NCBI GenBank assembly: GCA_964472875.1
Contig: CAYYMD010000013.1
Location: 1 to 58,450, forward strand
Direction of reading: 5' to 3'
DNA: 58,450 bases
DNA from: CAYYMD01 sp964472875
GTDB lineage: Bacteria > Planctomycetota > Phycisphaerae > SM23-33
Each line of letters opens with the position of its first letter. The stretch's first letter is position 1. Shown here one piece after another: positions 16,119 to 26,285 of the stretch. The position numbers and the translations under genes are program-made. Under the pieces are notes generated by a model. It was not told where the DNA came from. It saw only the letters and a program-made list of their open reading frames with translations, and ran no database searches.

Positions 16119-18673
16119 ACGGTATTATCGAATGGTTATTTGGCGGTTCTGTGGGTGGAGCGGGAGATTCGTCCCGCTGGCGCTTGGGTTTTGTGGCCGA
16201 GTATGACAATTACGTTATTCTTGTGTTGCTGATTGCGCTGGCGGCGATGATTTACCTTACAGTTCGGACATATCGGCGGGAAGGTGACGCCCCGCGCGGG
16301 GCAAAGGCGGTGTTGGCCGGATTGCGAATCACGGTGATTCTATTGGTGGCGACGATATTGTTCCGCCCGGCAATTATCTACCGCTTTACCAAGACGCTGT
16401 ACAGTTCGCTGGTAGTACTGGTGGATGACAGCATATCCATGTCTATTGCGGATTCGGCCAGAAACGTGAAGGATGATGGCGCTCAAGAGAAATTAGCTGG
16501 ACTTCTGGGCATTTCGCCGGACCAAGTACGACAGATGTCCCGGGCTCAAATTGCCAGACGCCTGCTGCTGCGGGACGATGGCGCGGTGGGCGCACTAGCC
16601 GCAGACCATCCCATTGTTCTGATGCGGTTCTCCACCGACAAACCGGGTCAGGATTCCTACACCCGCATACTGGAGCGGATAGATTCCCCCGAACTCGAGG
16701 CCGAAAAAGTTATCAACCGGTTGGACGAGCCGCTGGCAGCCCTTCTGGCCGATGGTTACGAAACCGACATATCGGCTGCTCTCTCGCAGGTAAGGGAAAT
16801 GATGCGGGGGCGCAGACTGGCCGGTGTGATTCTCATCAGCGACGGAAGGGTGACATCTGATAAGCCCGCCATGTCTTCCCCAAGTGCAGCGTCGTCATTA
16901 GCCACGATTGATGGTCTCGGCGCCGGTGTATTTGCCGTGATGGTTGGAGACTCTACACCCCGGAAAAACGTGGCCGTTACAGCCCTTCATGCTGCCGGCG
17001 AGGTGCGGCGCGGGGCGAGTGCGGAATTTTCAGCCGTGTTGTCCTGTCGCAATGTGGATTCGCAAAAAATCAAAGTCCGTCTGCTGCGCCGTCGGGCGGA
17101 TTCAAACGAATGGACTTCCACGGGCCGGGAAAAAACGGTAGAAGTCGGCAAGCACCTGCCGCATTCCCGCAAAGGGCCGGGTAAAACAAAATCAAACGGT
17201 CCGGTGGTCTTCAACGTTGAATTTACGACCAATCCCGATAAGACCGGAAAGTTCATCTATAAGGTGGAAGCGGATCCGTTGGACGGGGAGGCGAACGTGG
17301 CCGACAATACCGCTGAGGCGTCCGTATCTGTTCGTGATGCGAAGATAAACATTTTGCTGGTTGGCGGATACGCTGGGCTGGAGTTTCAGTATCTGCGTGA
17401 TTTTCTTTACCGTTCGCAGGATTTATACCGCCTCAGCGTGTGGCAGCAGAACGCGGATGCAGACATCAACCAGCTGGCATCAACGGGCATGCGGTTGTCA
17501 CGCCTGCCGCAAAAACTGCCACAACTAATCGGCACGCAGGACAAGCCGGGATACGACGTGGTAATACTTTACGATCCCCGCCCGACCAGAGACGGATTCG
17601 ACGAGAATTTCGTGAGCATGCTTAAAACGTTTGTCGTCCGGCATGGCGGGGGATTGTGCTACCTGGCGGGCAACAAATATTCGGAAGCAATTCTGGATGG
17701 AGGCGACTACCGTTCGCTGGGCGAGTTGATGCCGGTCGTGCTGGCGCCGAATCGTGTAGACATCGCGGCTCGTATAGGCCGCGGAAAACCCAGGTCCTGG
17801 CAGGTTCGATTGACCGATTACGGCCGGGAACATACTGTTACTAAAATAGATCTTACCTCGGATGGAGGTCAAAGCGTGTTCGACCTTTTGCCAGGCATAT
17901 ACTGGTCCCATCCGGTAGCGAATGTAAAACCGGCCGGCAGAGTACTGGCGGTCCATTCCAACCCGATGCGTCGAGGCCCGAAAAACGACCCACTGCCGCT
18001 GATTGCCTTTCAGCCGGTTGGTCTGGGCAGGGCGGTCTTCGTAGGGTTTGATGAGACATGGCGGTGGCGGGCCGTTCGCGATGGTTATTATCACCGGCGG
18101 TTTTGGGGTAATATGATGAGTTTTTTGGCCGCGCCGAAAACTCGCCGGGTAGTCCTTACTACCGGCGGGGAGCGTTTCGTCGCCGGCGAGGAGATGACCG
18201 TTCGCGTGGAGGCCTACGACGAGGAATACTCCCCGCTGGAGGCCGATAAAGTTGACGTAGAAGTGGTGCAGATTCCATCTGGCAACTCGCATAAAATCGA
18301 GTTAAAGCCCGTTGAAGACCAGCCAGGGCATTTCGCATCTTCGGTCGTCCTTGCCCGGACGGGCGCTTATGAACTGTCAGTGAACCTCGACGAGGACGCC
18401 AACGCCGCCAGGCGAATAAGTGTCGAACTGCCGCAGGCGGAATTGAGAAAGCCTGAGGCCGACCCTGAATATCTAAAGAGCATCGTATCCAGACCGCAAA
18501 ACTTTTTAGAAGCGCACGAATTTGACCGACTGGGCGAGATGATACCTCCCGGCCGGCTTCAGAGCGTGCGGGAGATTCCACGTGAACTTTGGGACACCCG
18601 TGCGGTGCTGTTGCTTATTGTGATGCTGCTCGCCGTCGAATGGATAGTCCGGAAAAAATACAACATGGCCTGA
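16115..18673 (+). CDS. vWA / glutamine amidotransferase-like membrane protein
   Basis: The 852-aa protein has two N-terminal membrane helices (about 32-50 and 67-86), then a vWA domain with MIDAS motif DDSIS (104-108) and the supporting VILISDGRVTSD segment. CARDB-like beta domains follow. A GATase1-like Rossmann fold (INILLVGGYAGLEFQYLRDFL, then FVVRHGGGLCYLAGN) lacks an obvious catalytic Cys nucleophile. The C-terminus has one membrane helix (TRAVLLLIVMLLAVEWIV). The architecture mirrors the preceding BatA protein, and the ATGA overlap implies coupled translation and probably a complex. The function is presumably binding of periplasmic partners through the metal-dependent vWA face; no substrate can be assigned. 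Confidence 0.9.
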   Translation: MNGIIEWLFGGSVGGAGDSSRWRLGFVAEYDNYVILVLLIALAAMIYLTVRTYRREGDAPRGAKAVLAGLRITVILLVATILFRPAIIYRFTKTLYSSLVVLVDDSISMSIADSARNVKDDGAQEKLAGLLGISPDQVRQMSRAQIARRLLLRDDGAVGALAADHPIVLMRFSTDKPGQDSYTRILERIDSPELEAEKVINRLDEPLAALLADGYETDISAALSQVREMMRGRRLAGVILISDGRVTSDKPAMSSPSAASSLATIDGLGAGVFAVMVGDSTPRKNVAVTALHAAGEVRRGASAEFSAVLSCRNVDSQKIKVRLLRRRADSNEWTSTGREKTVEVGKHLPHSRKGPGKTKSNGPVVFNVEFTTNPDKTGKFIYKVEADPLDGEANVADNTAEASVSVRDAKINILLVGGYAGLEFQYLRDFLYRSQDLYRLSVWQQNADADINQLASTGMRLSRLPQKLPQLIGTQDKPGYDVVILYDPRPTRDGFDENFVSMLKTFVVRHGGGLCYLAGNKYSEAILDGGDYRSLGELMPVVLAPNRVDIAARIGRGKPRSWQVRLTDYGREHTVTKIDLTSDGGQSVFDLLPGIYWSHPVANVKPAGRVLAVHSNPMRRGPKNDPLPLIAFQPVGLGRAVFVGFDETWRWRAVRDGYYHRRFWGNMMSFLAAPKTRRVVLTTGGERFVAGEEMTVRVEAYDEEYSPLEADKVDVEVVQIPSGNSHKIELKPVEDQPGHFASSVVLARTGAYELSVNLDEDANAARRISVELPQAELRKPEADPEYLKSIVSRPQNFLEAHEFDRLGEMIPPGRLQSVREIPRELWDTRAVLLLIVMLLAVEWIVRKKYNMA

Positions 18674-18727
18674 TAAATTTGTGAATGCCTCCACAGTGCG
18701 GCCGCCGTGGCTAACCGGAAAATCGAA

Positions 18728-20971
18728 ATGAGTGAAATAGATTTGTCAAACATGAAGCAGCGATTGACGTTGTGGACCAAACTGGCCCGTCTTCGGCTAA
18801 GGGTGCGCGTGCGCCTGGTTGCCGAGGGCGCGGCGTGGACGCTGCTTGCCTGCGTGGGGCTGGTGTTTGTCACGCTTGGGCTGGATTACATACTTCATTT
18901 AAACCGCACGCAACGTGTGTTTGTTCTTGCGGCCGCCGCCGTCGCAATTATGTGGGTGCTTTGGCGATTTGTATTCGCGCCTCTGTTTACGCGAATGGGA
19001 TGGGAGTCACTGGCGATGCTGGTCGAGGACAGATATCGCATCTTGGCCGACAGGTTGATAAGCACCGTCCAGTTTGCTGCCGGCGGCAAACAGTCGCCGT
19101 TGACCAGCAGAGCTATGGAGGCCCGCACCGCCAGTGAAGCCGAACGGATAAGCCAGCCACTCAATTTCGCACAAGTTGTGGAGTATAAGCGACTGAAGCG
19201 GATACTCGCGGCGGCGGCGTGTGCTGTTATGCTGCTGGTTGGCTTTGCCTTTTGGCAGGGACCGATGATGAAGCTGTGGGCACAGCGGATGTTTCTGCTG
19301 CAGGAGACCCCCTGGCCGCAAAAGATATATCTGAAGGTGCGTGGAGGGCCGGATTTTCAAGTCCTTCGAGGGGAGGATCTGCAAATAAAAGTCGTCGCCA
19401 TGCCGGGAACGGTAAAGGAATTGCACCCGCCGGCTCACATCACTCTGCACGCCCGCTATCCGTCTGTGGGGCTCACGCAGGAACGCCTTGGATTGACAGA
19501 TCCCAAAAGCGCCGTTTATACGAAGGTTTTCCAGGCGGTATCAGAGTCCTTTGACTTTTACGTTGAAGGCGGCGATGACAAGACCGACCGACATCGGCCG
19601 CACCGGGTTGAGATAATCGAACCGCCGGCGCTGCGCCAGGTCCGCTTCGTTGTGGAGTATCCGCCATATATGTCCCGCAGGGCCACACCCATAGTGGGCG
19701 CTTCCGGAGTTATAACGGCTTACCGGGGGGGATGGATTAATATATCGGCGGCTGCTAATAAGCCCCTGAAAAAGGCCGAAATGCTGATTGAGACAAAGGA
19801 GGGAAAGAAAGTTATCCCTCTGGATGTTAAAAATTCCGACCGGGATGAAGAAGATAGGTCAACGCAGGTCAACGGCAGATTTCGGATCGAGGCAGGCCGT
19901 AAGTCGGGAAATGTGACTCTTTGCTTCGATTTGGTGGATACCATGGGCTACAACAACCGCCGCGGAGCGAAGTACGCGATTCAGATTATGTCTGATGGCC
20001 CACCGCAAATGGAGATTAGCAAGAGCGGCGTCGGAGCGGCGATTACGCCGCGGGCGATTATTCCGCTGGAGGTTCGTGGAAGCGATACATTCGGCATCGT
20101 TAACGTGGATGTTATGGCTCAGTGGCCAATTGGTGCTGGCGAGGATAAGCGAAGCATAAAAGAGAATGTGCTCTCAGAACCTGCCTCCCCGGTCAAATCT
20201 ATCAGTATTCCCACGCAGTTGGATCTCGCCGGCAGTGGCGTAACTGTAGGAAAGACAGTTTCGGTTTTCGCCCGCGGAGCCGATTGTCTTCCCAAAGAAC
20301 TGCACGGCCCGAATATCGCCACTACTCAAACTCTGACCTTCAACATCGTGGAGCCCGAGGAACTGTTGGCCGAACTGGTCCGCAGACAAAAGGCACTGCA
20401 TATGGAATTTCTCCAGTCGCTGGGCCTGGCTGAAGAGGCCCGTGCGAAAACCGCCTCGGCTGCGGACAAACTGGCCGCCGCAGCGGCAGTGGAACAAGTC
20501 AGAGGCGAACTTGCATCATCGGCGGACCTTACCCGAAGCGTGGCCGCCGAGTGCGAAAAGACCGCAGACACGCTGGCGGGCATAGTTGAGGAACTTTTGA
20601 ACAACCGCCTGTCAGAACCGGGTTCTGCCACAGTTATGGAGCTCAGTAATAAGGTCATCGAGCCGTTAAGAGATCTCTCGAAATTTGCAGGTGAAGTGGC
20701 TTCGGCTTTGGAGGCCACGCGTAGAGTTAAAGATGGCGATGTGTTGGGAAAAGAAACGGCCGACATTGCAGCCGACCTGCAACGGATACGCGCCAGAATG
20801 GAAGAAATTTTGGAACATATGCAAAAGGCCGGCAGCCGGCAGGAACTGGCCGGCGAGTTGAAAATGATCATAAAATGGTCTCAGCAATTACTTGAGCGTA
20901 TAAATAAAAAGAAACAGCAAGATATCGAAGGTATTCTGGGTCCTACCACAAAACCCCGCGAGGATAATTAA
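18728..20971 (+). CDS. DUF4175-like membrane protein with C-terminal coiled coil
   Basis: The 747-aa protein has two membrane helices near the N-terminus (about 34-51 and 62-80), a third at about 158-176 (IYMLAAAACAVMLLVGFAFW-like), and an extended periplasmic beta-rich region. The C-terminus (about 530-740) is rich in heptad-like Ala/Glu/Leu helices (e.g. EEARAKTASAADKLAAAAAV). The topology and sequence style resemble DUF4175 proteins, but I am not certain of the family. An in-frame GTG at 18707 lacks a Shine-Dalgarno. ATG 18728 follows CCGGAAAA, so I prefer it. It lies 54 bases after the vWA/GATase gene and precedes a secreted coiled-coil protein, a plausible partner. Confidence 0.85.
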   Translation: MSEIDLSNMKQRLTLWTKLARLRLRVRVRLVAEGAAWTLLACVGLVFVTLGLDYILHLNRTQRVFVLAAAAVAIMWVLWRFVFAPLFTRMGWESLAMLVEDRYRILADRLISTVQFAAGGKQSPLTSRAMEARTASEAERISQPLNFAQVVEYKRLKRILAAAACAVMLLVGFAFWQGPMMKLWAQRMFLLQETPWPQKIYLKVRGGPDFQVLRGEDLQIKVVAMPGTVKELHPPAHITLHARYPSVGLTQERLGLTDPKSAVYTKVFQAVSESFDFYVEGGDDKTDRHRPHRVEIIEPPALRQVRFVVEYPPYMSRRATPIVGASGVITAYRGGWINISAAANKPLKKAEMLIETKEGKKVIPLDVKNSDRDEEDRSTQVNGRFRIEAGRKSGNVTLCFDLVDTMGYNNRRGAKYAIQIMSDGPPQMEISKSGVGAAITPRAIIPLEVRGSDTFGIVNVDVMAQWPIGAGEDKRSIKENVLSEPASPVKSISIPTQLDLAGSGVTVGKTVSVFARGADCLPKELHGPNIATTQTLTFNIVEPEELLAELVRRQKALHMEFLQSLGLAEEARAKTASAADKLAAAAAVEQVRGELASSADLTRSVAAECEKTADTLAGIVEELLNNRLSEPGSATVMELSNKVIEPLRDLSKFAGEVASALEATRRVKDGDVLGKETADIAADLQRIRARMEEILEHMQKAGSRQELAGELKMIIKWSQQLLERINKKKQQDIEGILGPTTKPREDN

Positions 20972-21014
20972 AAAATAAAGTGGTTATTATCCGGGTGGGT
21001 TGAAAGGTGTGAAA

Positions 21015-22904
21015 ATGAATAAGGCAATTATAAATCGAATAGGTGTTGCATCGCTTGCGGCGATAATGGCGGTATGTTTGATGCTGCCCGTGTTCCCGTC
21101 GGCGGCGGAAAGTCCCGATGACAAGGCCGTCGATGGAGATTCCGGCGAACTTGTATCGCGAGTCAAATTTACCAGACAACAGTTTGTAAAACTGACCACA
21201 AAGATGCTGGAGGTGGCCGATATGCTGGCCGACAGTGAACCGCAGACCGCAGAAATTCTCCGCACGGCGGTCAGCCAGGCGAGGGAGGCATTCATTGCCG
21301 AGGACATGGAAGAGGTGGCCGAATACCTCACTGGCGGCATCAATGCCGCCGCTGCTGAAACGCAGTCCAAGGTGGTTGCCGACCTGGAGGAAGTGCTCAA
21401 GACACTCACCTCCGGCGTGATAGACACGGACCAGCGAATGGAGCGTATTAAAAAGTGGGAGAAAATACTCGACGAAATAAACAAGGCAATTGAAAAGCAA
21501 AAATCGCTGGAACTGTCATCGCGATTAAAGACCGATGCCAAAAAGATAGACAAACAAATTCAGGACGCCGTGAAGAAACTTGAGAATATTATATCCACTC
21601 AGAAGGATATTCTTGCAAAGACAAAAGGTTCCGCCGCAACGCGGCCGGCCACAATGCCCAAAGATGAGAAATCCGAAAAACAGCAAAAACTGGCCGAGCA
21701 ACAAAAGGATTTGAGTGACAAGACAGGTGAACTGGCGAATGACTTGAAAGAACTCGCGGAAGAACTGAATGCTGCCGATGAGGATTCGGATCCGGCGTCC
21801 CGGGTTGAGCGAGCGGCAGCTCACATGAGCAGGGCGGCCTCTCAACTGAAGGCGGGCCGATCCAAAAGCGCCGCCGAGTCACAGGAAAATGCGCTAAAGG
21901 AACTGGAAGGTCGCAAATATGAACTGGCCCGGCTGAGGCGGCGAATCGAAGAGAAGAAAAAGTCCTCTCTATCTGAGCAGGCCTCGGACCAGGATAAACT
22001 CGCAAAGGAAACCGAGCAACTGGCAGGGAAGATGGGCAAACCCAAGGACTCGTCCACGCCCGGCGCCGAAGGCGTAAAAAGCGCGGCCGGCTCAATGTCG
22101 TCGGCCTCCGGCAAACTCTCCGGGGGCAAGGCCGGAGAGGCCAATTCGGACCAGAAAGAAGCACTTAAAAAACTGGTCAAATCGCGCGACGAACTTGAAG
22201 TTGCGATTAAAGATGAATATGACCGGATGAAGGAGAAGGTGCTGGCCGAGGTTGACCAGATGCTGGAGGAGATTCTCGAGGCACAGAAAGAGGCCTCGGT
22301 GGACACGAAGAAGGTCTATGCCGCCAGGGATGCCGAGGACGGATACACCCGGGCGGAGGAACTCGAAATGTTGCGTCTGTCAAAACAGGAGCGCCGGCTC
22401 CGCGAGGAGACGAAAAAGGTTTACGACCTCATCGACAAGGAAGGCACAACATCTGTTTTCCCGGCCGTTCTGAAGGATGTTCGCTCGGATCTTGCCGACG
22501 TGGCCAAGATGCTCAACGACCACAAGCCCGGACCGTTGACACAGGGTATCCAGGCGCAGATAGAGCGTGACCTCGAGGATTTGACAAACTCGGTGCGCGA
22601 GGAACTTGCCAAGCACCGCCGGCGCGGCAAATCGGGTGGTGGCGGAAAAGGTGGAGGTGGCGGCAAGTCGCCGCTGGTGTCGGCTCTGGCTGAGTTGAAG
22701 ATGCTTGCCAACATGCAGAGGCGCATCAACGACAGAACCGTTCTGCTCGAGAAACAAAAGGGTGGGCAGAATGTCTCGAAGACTGACCTCAGGGATCAGC
22801 ACGAGAAACTCTCCGACAGACAGGAAAAACTCGAGAAACTCACGCGGGATTTCGCCCGAAAAATCGGCGGCCGCGTCCCGCATCATAAGGAGTCCACGCC
22901 ATGA
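21015..22904 (+). CDS. Secreted coiled-coil protein
   Basis: The 629-aa protein has a signal peptide (MNKAIINRIGVASLAAIMAV to about residue 31, cut near PSAA). The rest is almost wholly charged heptad-like helix: KMLEVADMLADSEPQTAEILRTA, then long Lys/Glu-rich stretches at about 135-330, and a Gly-rich linker (GGGGKGGGGGKS, about 540-552). No enzymatic motif is visible. An in-frame TTG at 21000 exists, but ATG 21015 follows AAAGGTG and starts the signal peptide. Its stop overlaps the next start by 4 bases. The protein probably forms an elongated periplasmic structure with the membrane coiled-coil protein just upstream; that role is inference. Confidence 0.88.
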   Translation: MNKAIINRIGVASLAAIMAVCLMLPVFPSAAESPDDKAVDGDSGELVSRVKFTRQQFVKLTTKMLEVADMLADSEPQTAEILRTAVSQAREAFIAEDMEEVAEYLTGGINAAAAETQSKVVADLEEVLKTLTSGVIDTDQRMERIKKWEKILDEINKAIEKQKSLELSSRLKTDAKKIDKQIQDAVKKLENIISTQKDILAKTKGSAATRPATMPKDEKSEKQQKLAEQQKDLSDKTGELANDLKELAEELNAADEDSDPASRVERAAAHMSRAASQLKAGRSKSAAESQENALKELEGRKYELARLRRRIEEKKKSSLSEQASDQDKLAKETEQLAGKMGKPKDSSTPGAEGVKSAAGSMSSASGKLSGGKAGEANSDQKEALKKLVKSRDELEVAIKDEYDRMKEKVLAEVDQMLEEILEAQKEASVDTKKVYAARDAEDGYTRAEELEMLRLSKQERRLREETKKVYDLIDKEGTTSVFPAVLKDVRSDLADVAKMLNDHKPGPLTQGIQAQIERDLEDLTNSVREELAKHRRRGKSGGGGKGGGGGKSPLVSALAELKMLANMQRRINDRTVLLEKQKGGQNVSKTDLRDQHEKLSDRQEKLEKLTRDFARKIGGRVPHHKESTP

Positions 22905-24121
22905 AGTACTTATTGGCACTGATGATAATGACAGCGATGTTGTTCGACGGAACGGCCACACCGGTTTATGCGGAGGATGTCGATGAAATGTCGAGAAACA
23001 TCACGGCCCCGACGGACGAGGCGGATATCGACAGGATGTTGGCAGACCTTTCCGCTGAAGAATTAGAGACCATTATTGCAGAGGCCTCAAAAGCACGTCT
23101 AAAGATGGAGCGCCGGCAGGCCTTGGCCGAAATCAAGGGAAACCTGCTTTATGCCCCCGGCGATATACAAAAGGCCGAGAAAATATTATCGAAAGAAGTT
23201 TCCAGCAGCGGGGCAGAGGCGCGGCGGGCAAATCTCGATTGCATCTGCCGGGCGTTCGCCTTGGTGGATGGCCGATTCCAGGCCATGCTAAACGCATATG
23301 ATTCCGGGCAATACAACGCATCTATTAAGGCGCCGGTTCCCTTCGACGGAGAGTCTACATATCTGGCCGCTGCAACGCGGTATGTCAAGTACCGGGCGCT
23401 GGCGAAGTCCGGCAGGTACTGGCAGGCGGCGGAGAAGTGCCGCGATATTATCATAGATGCGCCGGAGAAGATAAGTTTCGCCGCAGAGGCATCGTTGAGC
23501 GCGGCCGAACTTTATCGCAAGCACGGCCGTGGCCTGTATGCTCTTGAGATGTACATGTTCTGCCTGAGGAATTACAGCATAGCTTTGAAAAAGAAAGAGT
23601 TTGAAGCGATGGTGAAAAAGGTAAATGCCCTCAGTAATATATACCATGATCCGCTGGGTTCAGTGGCCCAACGGATGGGGCGTGCCGCTGATAAAATATC
23701 CCACGGCAAGACCGGTAAGGAGACCCTTGACGCTCAGAAAGAGGCAGTTGCCATACTGGAAGACCTGATTAAATACGTCGAGGAGAAGCCCTCGGGCGGA
23801 TCTAGTCCAAAGTCGTCGTCCGGAAAAAATAAGAACAAAAACAGCAAAGGCCGCGAGGGCACAGCGAAAGTGAAAAGCCCCCCGTCTGGCACGGACACAC
23901 CCTCGTCGCCGGCCGAGTGGAGCACGCTGGTGCCCGGTCCGGTCCGCAGGCCCAGCGGCTTGTCCGAAATCAGACCCATGACCGAAAGCGGCGACTGGGC
24001 CTCGCTACCTCCGAGGAAACGGCAGGAGATATCGGCCGCTATGAAAAAGATAATTTCCGAGCACTACCGCCGAATGATTCGCGACTATCATTCATCGCTG
24101 GCCGAGTATAAGCCCGAATGA
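22901..24121 (+). CDS. Secreted TPR-like helical protein
   Basis: The 406-aa protein has a signal peptide (MKYLLALMIMTAMLFDGTAT..VYA, cut near residue 24). Helical repeats at about 45-260 resemble TPRs (LAKSGRYWQAAEKCRDIIIDAP, ALEMYMFCLRNYSIALKKKE). A low-complexity Ser/Lys/Pro linker spans about 285-345, and a basic C-terminal helix ends ISEHYRRMIRDYHSS. The ending resembles the last segment of other planctomycete cluster proteins. AAGGAG (22886-22891) lies in the preceding gene, and the genes share ATGA. Function unknown; it is coupled to both neighbours by 4-base overlaps. Confidence 0.87.
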   Translation: MKYLLALMIMTAMLFDGTATPVYAEDVDEMSRNITAPTDEADIDRMLADLSAEELETIIAEASKARLKMERRQALAEIKGNLLYAPGDIQKAEKILSKEVSSSGAEARRANLDCICRAFALVDGRFQAMLNAYDSGQYNASIKAPVPFDGESTYLAAATRYVKYRALAKSGRYWQAAEKCRDIIIDAPEKISFAAEASLSAAELYRKHGRGLYALEMYMFCLRNYSIALKKKEFEAMVKKVNALSNIYHDPLGSVAQRMGRAADKISHGKTGKETLDAQKEAVAILEDLIKYVEEKPSGGSSPKSSSGKNKNKNSKGREGTAKVKSPPSGTDTPSSPAEWSTLVPGPVRRPSGLSEIRPMTESGDWASLPPRKRQEISAAMKKIISEHYRRMIRDYHSSLAEYKPE

Positions 24122-25320
24122 ACTGCGCAAGGTGCACAATATTATTGCTGCTGTCGCTTTGGTTGTGCGGGACGGCACAGGCCCACCGTGTGGAAACCAT
24201 AGATGCCCTCGCCGTCGAGGGGCGAGTGACGCTTATAGATGCAAAGCGTGTGGTGGTTAACACGGCCGACGGCGAACAAACGTTGAAACTCGCCGACGTT
24301 ACGGAAATTGATTTAGCAGGCGCGACCGGCAACGGGCAGACGCCGGCTGCGACAATCGTGACCAATTGCGGCGGGAAAATTCCCGCCGAAGACCTCACCC
24401 TAAGCGGCAAGAGTGTGAATTTTGTTAACGCCATCTTCGGACGCAGATCATTGGGGTTATCGGCGATAAAGGCGATTTATTTTCCATCGGCTGACGCATC
24501 CGTCGCGCGCATTCGCGCCAGGTGCGACAAACTTCTCGACAGCGACGCCTCCAGCGACGTGCTCATCATGACTAAGTCACAGCGAAGCTGGATACCCATC
24601 AATGGAGCGCTGGAAGAGATAAACGCCAATGAGATTGTCTTTAGCTGGAAAGGTGCTCTGAGGAACATTGCTCGCGGTAACGTGCGGGCGATTTTTCCGG
24701 CCGGGGTGGATACCACCCCGGCAAAACCGTCGGGATATATAACTGGCAGGGCAGGATCACGCATCGCTCTGGCGTCCGTGGAATTAAAGGATGACGAACT
24801 CACGGCCGAGACTGTCAATTTCGGCAGTGTCAGCATAGCCGTTGAACAGGCCCAGGGGATATGCTTTATTTCCGACAGGTTGGTCGATTTATCGGATTTG
24901 ACACCGGCTGATGTTTTTCAGTATGGATTTCTTGACAAAACTTACACGTATAAGCGGAATCGTTCCGTTGCAGCCGGGTCGCTGCAGTTGGACGGAAGGA
25001 AGTATTCTAAAGGATTGGGCCTGCATTCATACTGCAGGTTAACTTATCGCTTGAGTGGCGAGTATGTGAAGTTTGTGGCCGTTGTTGGGATAGACGACGC
25101 AGTCAGGCCCGCAGGCGATGTGACGGTGAAGTTCATCATAGACGGGGAGGTTATTGCTGACTACCGGTTGCTCGGAAAGCAAAAATCAAAAAAGGTCTGT
25201 CTGGATATCAGCGGGGCCGAAGTATTTGAGATTGAGGTGGGGTTTGGCCCGGACGGCTTGGACGTGGCCGACCATGTTGATTTGGCCGACGCCCGTCTCA
25301 TACGCCGCGCGGAAGAATAA
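24118..25320 (+). CDS. Secreted protein with four tandem beta modules and a C-terminal NPCBM domain
   Basis: The 400-aa protein has a signal peptide (MNCARCTILLLLSLWLCGTAQA). I see four tandem segments of similar pattern: TLIDAKRVVVNTADGEQTLK..VTEIDLAG (about 38-65), LSGKSVNFVNAIFGRRSLGLSAIKAIYFP (about 101-129), INANEIVFSWKG..GNVRAIFPA (about 168-197), and LKDDELTAETVNFGSVSIAV..GICFIS (about 222-252). The last ~130 residues are an NPCBM/NEW2-like carbohydrate-binding fold (SVAAGSLQLDGRKYSKGLGLHS, GRY-like start, ending DHVDLADARLI). The NPCBM suggests binding of polysaccharide or cell wall. It ends the plus-strand cluster, 16 bases from a convergent gene. Confidence 0.85.
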   Translation: MNCARCTILLLLSLWLCGTAQAHRVETIDALAVEGRVTLIDAKRVVVNTADGEQTLKLADVTEIDLAGATGNGQTPAATIVTNCGGKIPAEDLTLSGKSVNFVNAIFGRRSLGLSAIKAIYFPSADASVARIRARCDKLLDSDASSDVLIMTKSQRSWIPINGALEEINANEIVFSWKGALRNIARGNVRAIFPAGVDTTPAKPSGYITGRAGSRIALASVELKDDELTAETVNFGSVSIAVEQAQGICFISDRLVDLSDLTPADVFQYGFLDKTYTYKRNRSVAAGSLQLDGRKYSKGLGLHSYCRLTYRLSGEYVKFVAVVGIDDAVRPAGDVTVKFIIDGEVIADYRLLGKQKSKKVCLDISGAEVFEIEVGFGPDGLDVADHVDLADARLIRRAEE

Positions 25321-25336
25321 GCCATTGAATTAGCTG

Positions 25337-26272
25337 TTAATTGCTATTGGTTGGAGTGCTTTCGGGAGGATATTTGAGTGACGCTACCCACTTCAGGAAC
25401 TTCTTTTCTATTTCCCTGATGTCGCTTCCGAAAATGTGTTCGATAGCCTCGACATCATTGGCGTTTTCGGTGTCATAACTGTCGCGGAAGTGACGGTAGA
25501 AATTTTTTAGCACGCGGCGCTGCTGCATGTACATCACGAAATACCTGGCCTGTGCGTAATTGAGTCCGCGAAGCCGGCCGTAAAAATCACGTTTGGTAAC
25601 AAGGTCACACAGGGAACGGAGTTTATCATTTTTTATCGCATTTTGCAGTGCCGGCAATCGCCAGTTTACAAGTCCTGTTATGCCATTCTTGCGGACGCTG
25701 CACTGTTCGTGCAGACTCGCCAGGCCTTCGTTCAACCATGTTGGCACATTCGGAAAATCGTATGCGATAAGTGCGTGGGTCAGTTCGTGTACGAGCGTTC
25801 CCGTGCCGGTGCCGATATTCATCACCAGCGTGCGGTTACTGGAACGATAATATCCATAATACGGCACTTCGTCGTCATCAAGTATCTTTTTGGCCCATGT
25901 TTTATAAGAGTCGGCATCGGCAAAGAGGTAGACGATAATAGGATGCGCGGGTTTATTTTTAAAATAAGAATTCCACATAGCTTCGGCCGGCGTCTTGATG
26001 GATTGACTGGCATATGCGTTTACTTTCTCTCGAGACATGTTCCCCACAGTCACGAACGGGGGGTGAACAACCGTGGTGAATCCTTCGTCTCCGAGTTTGG
26101 CGATTTTATTGCGGATTTGTGCGGCTTTGACAGCGCATTTATCCACGAGTTCGGCAGGCGGATAATTATCGCGATCGTCGGCGCCGGCCGGGGCAGAGGT
26201 TGGCTGATTGTTCGCCTTGGCCCATGCCAAGATCGAAGTTATGCAGATTATGTAAGTGAGAATAACTCGCAT
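25337..26272 (-). CDS. Exported gluzincin metallopeptidase
   Basis: The 311-aa protein has a signal peptide (MRVILTYIICITSILAWAKA). The zinc site HELTH (162-166, in TLVHELTHALIAYDF) is followed by the third ligand Glu182 in WLNEGLASLHE, the gluzincin pattern seen in M1-like and MA-clan proteases of planctomycetes. Length and layout suggest a periplasmic peptidase, but the substrate is unknown. AGGTAATTATT precedes ATG 26272. It starts 13 bases after the sigma-factor stop, so it is probably cotranscribed with, and may be controlled by, that factor. Confidence 0.87.
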   Translation of the reverse strand: MRVILTYIICITSILAWAKANNQPTSAPAGADDRDNYPPAELVDKCAVKAAQIRNKIAKLGDEGFTTVVHPPFVTVGNMSREKVNAYASQSIKTPAEAMWNSYFKNKPAHPIIVYLFADADSYKTWAKKILDDDEVPYYGYYRSSNRTLVMNIGTGTGTLVHELTHALIAYDFPNVPTWLNEGLASLHEQCSVRKNGITGLVNWRLPALQNAIKNDKLRSLCDLVTKRDFYGRLRGLNYAQARYFVMYMQQRRVLKNFYRHFRDSYDTENANDVEAIEHIFGSDIREIEKKFLKWVASLKYPPESTPTNSN

Positions 26273-26285
26273 AATAATTACCTGT

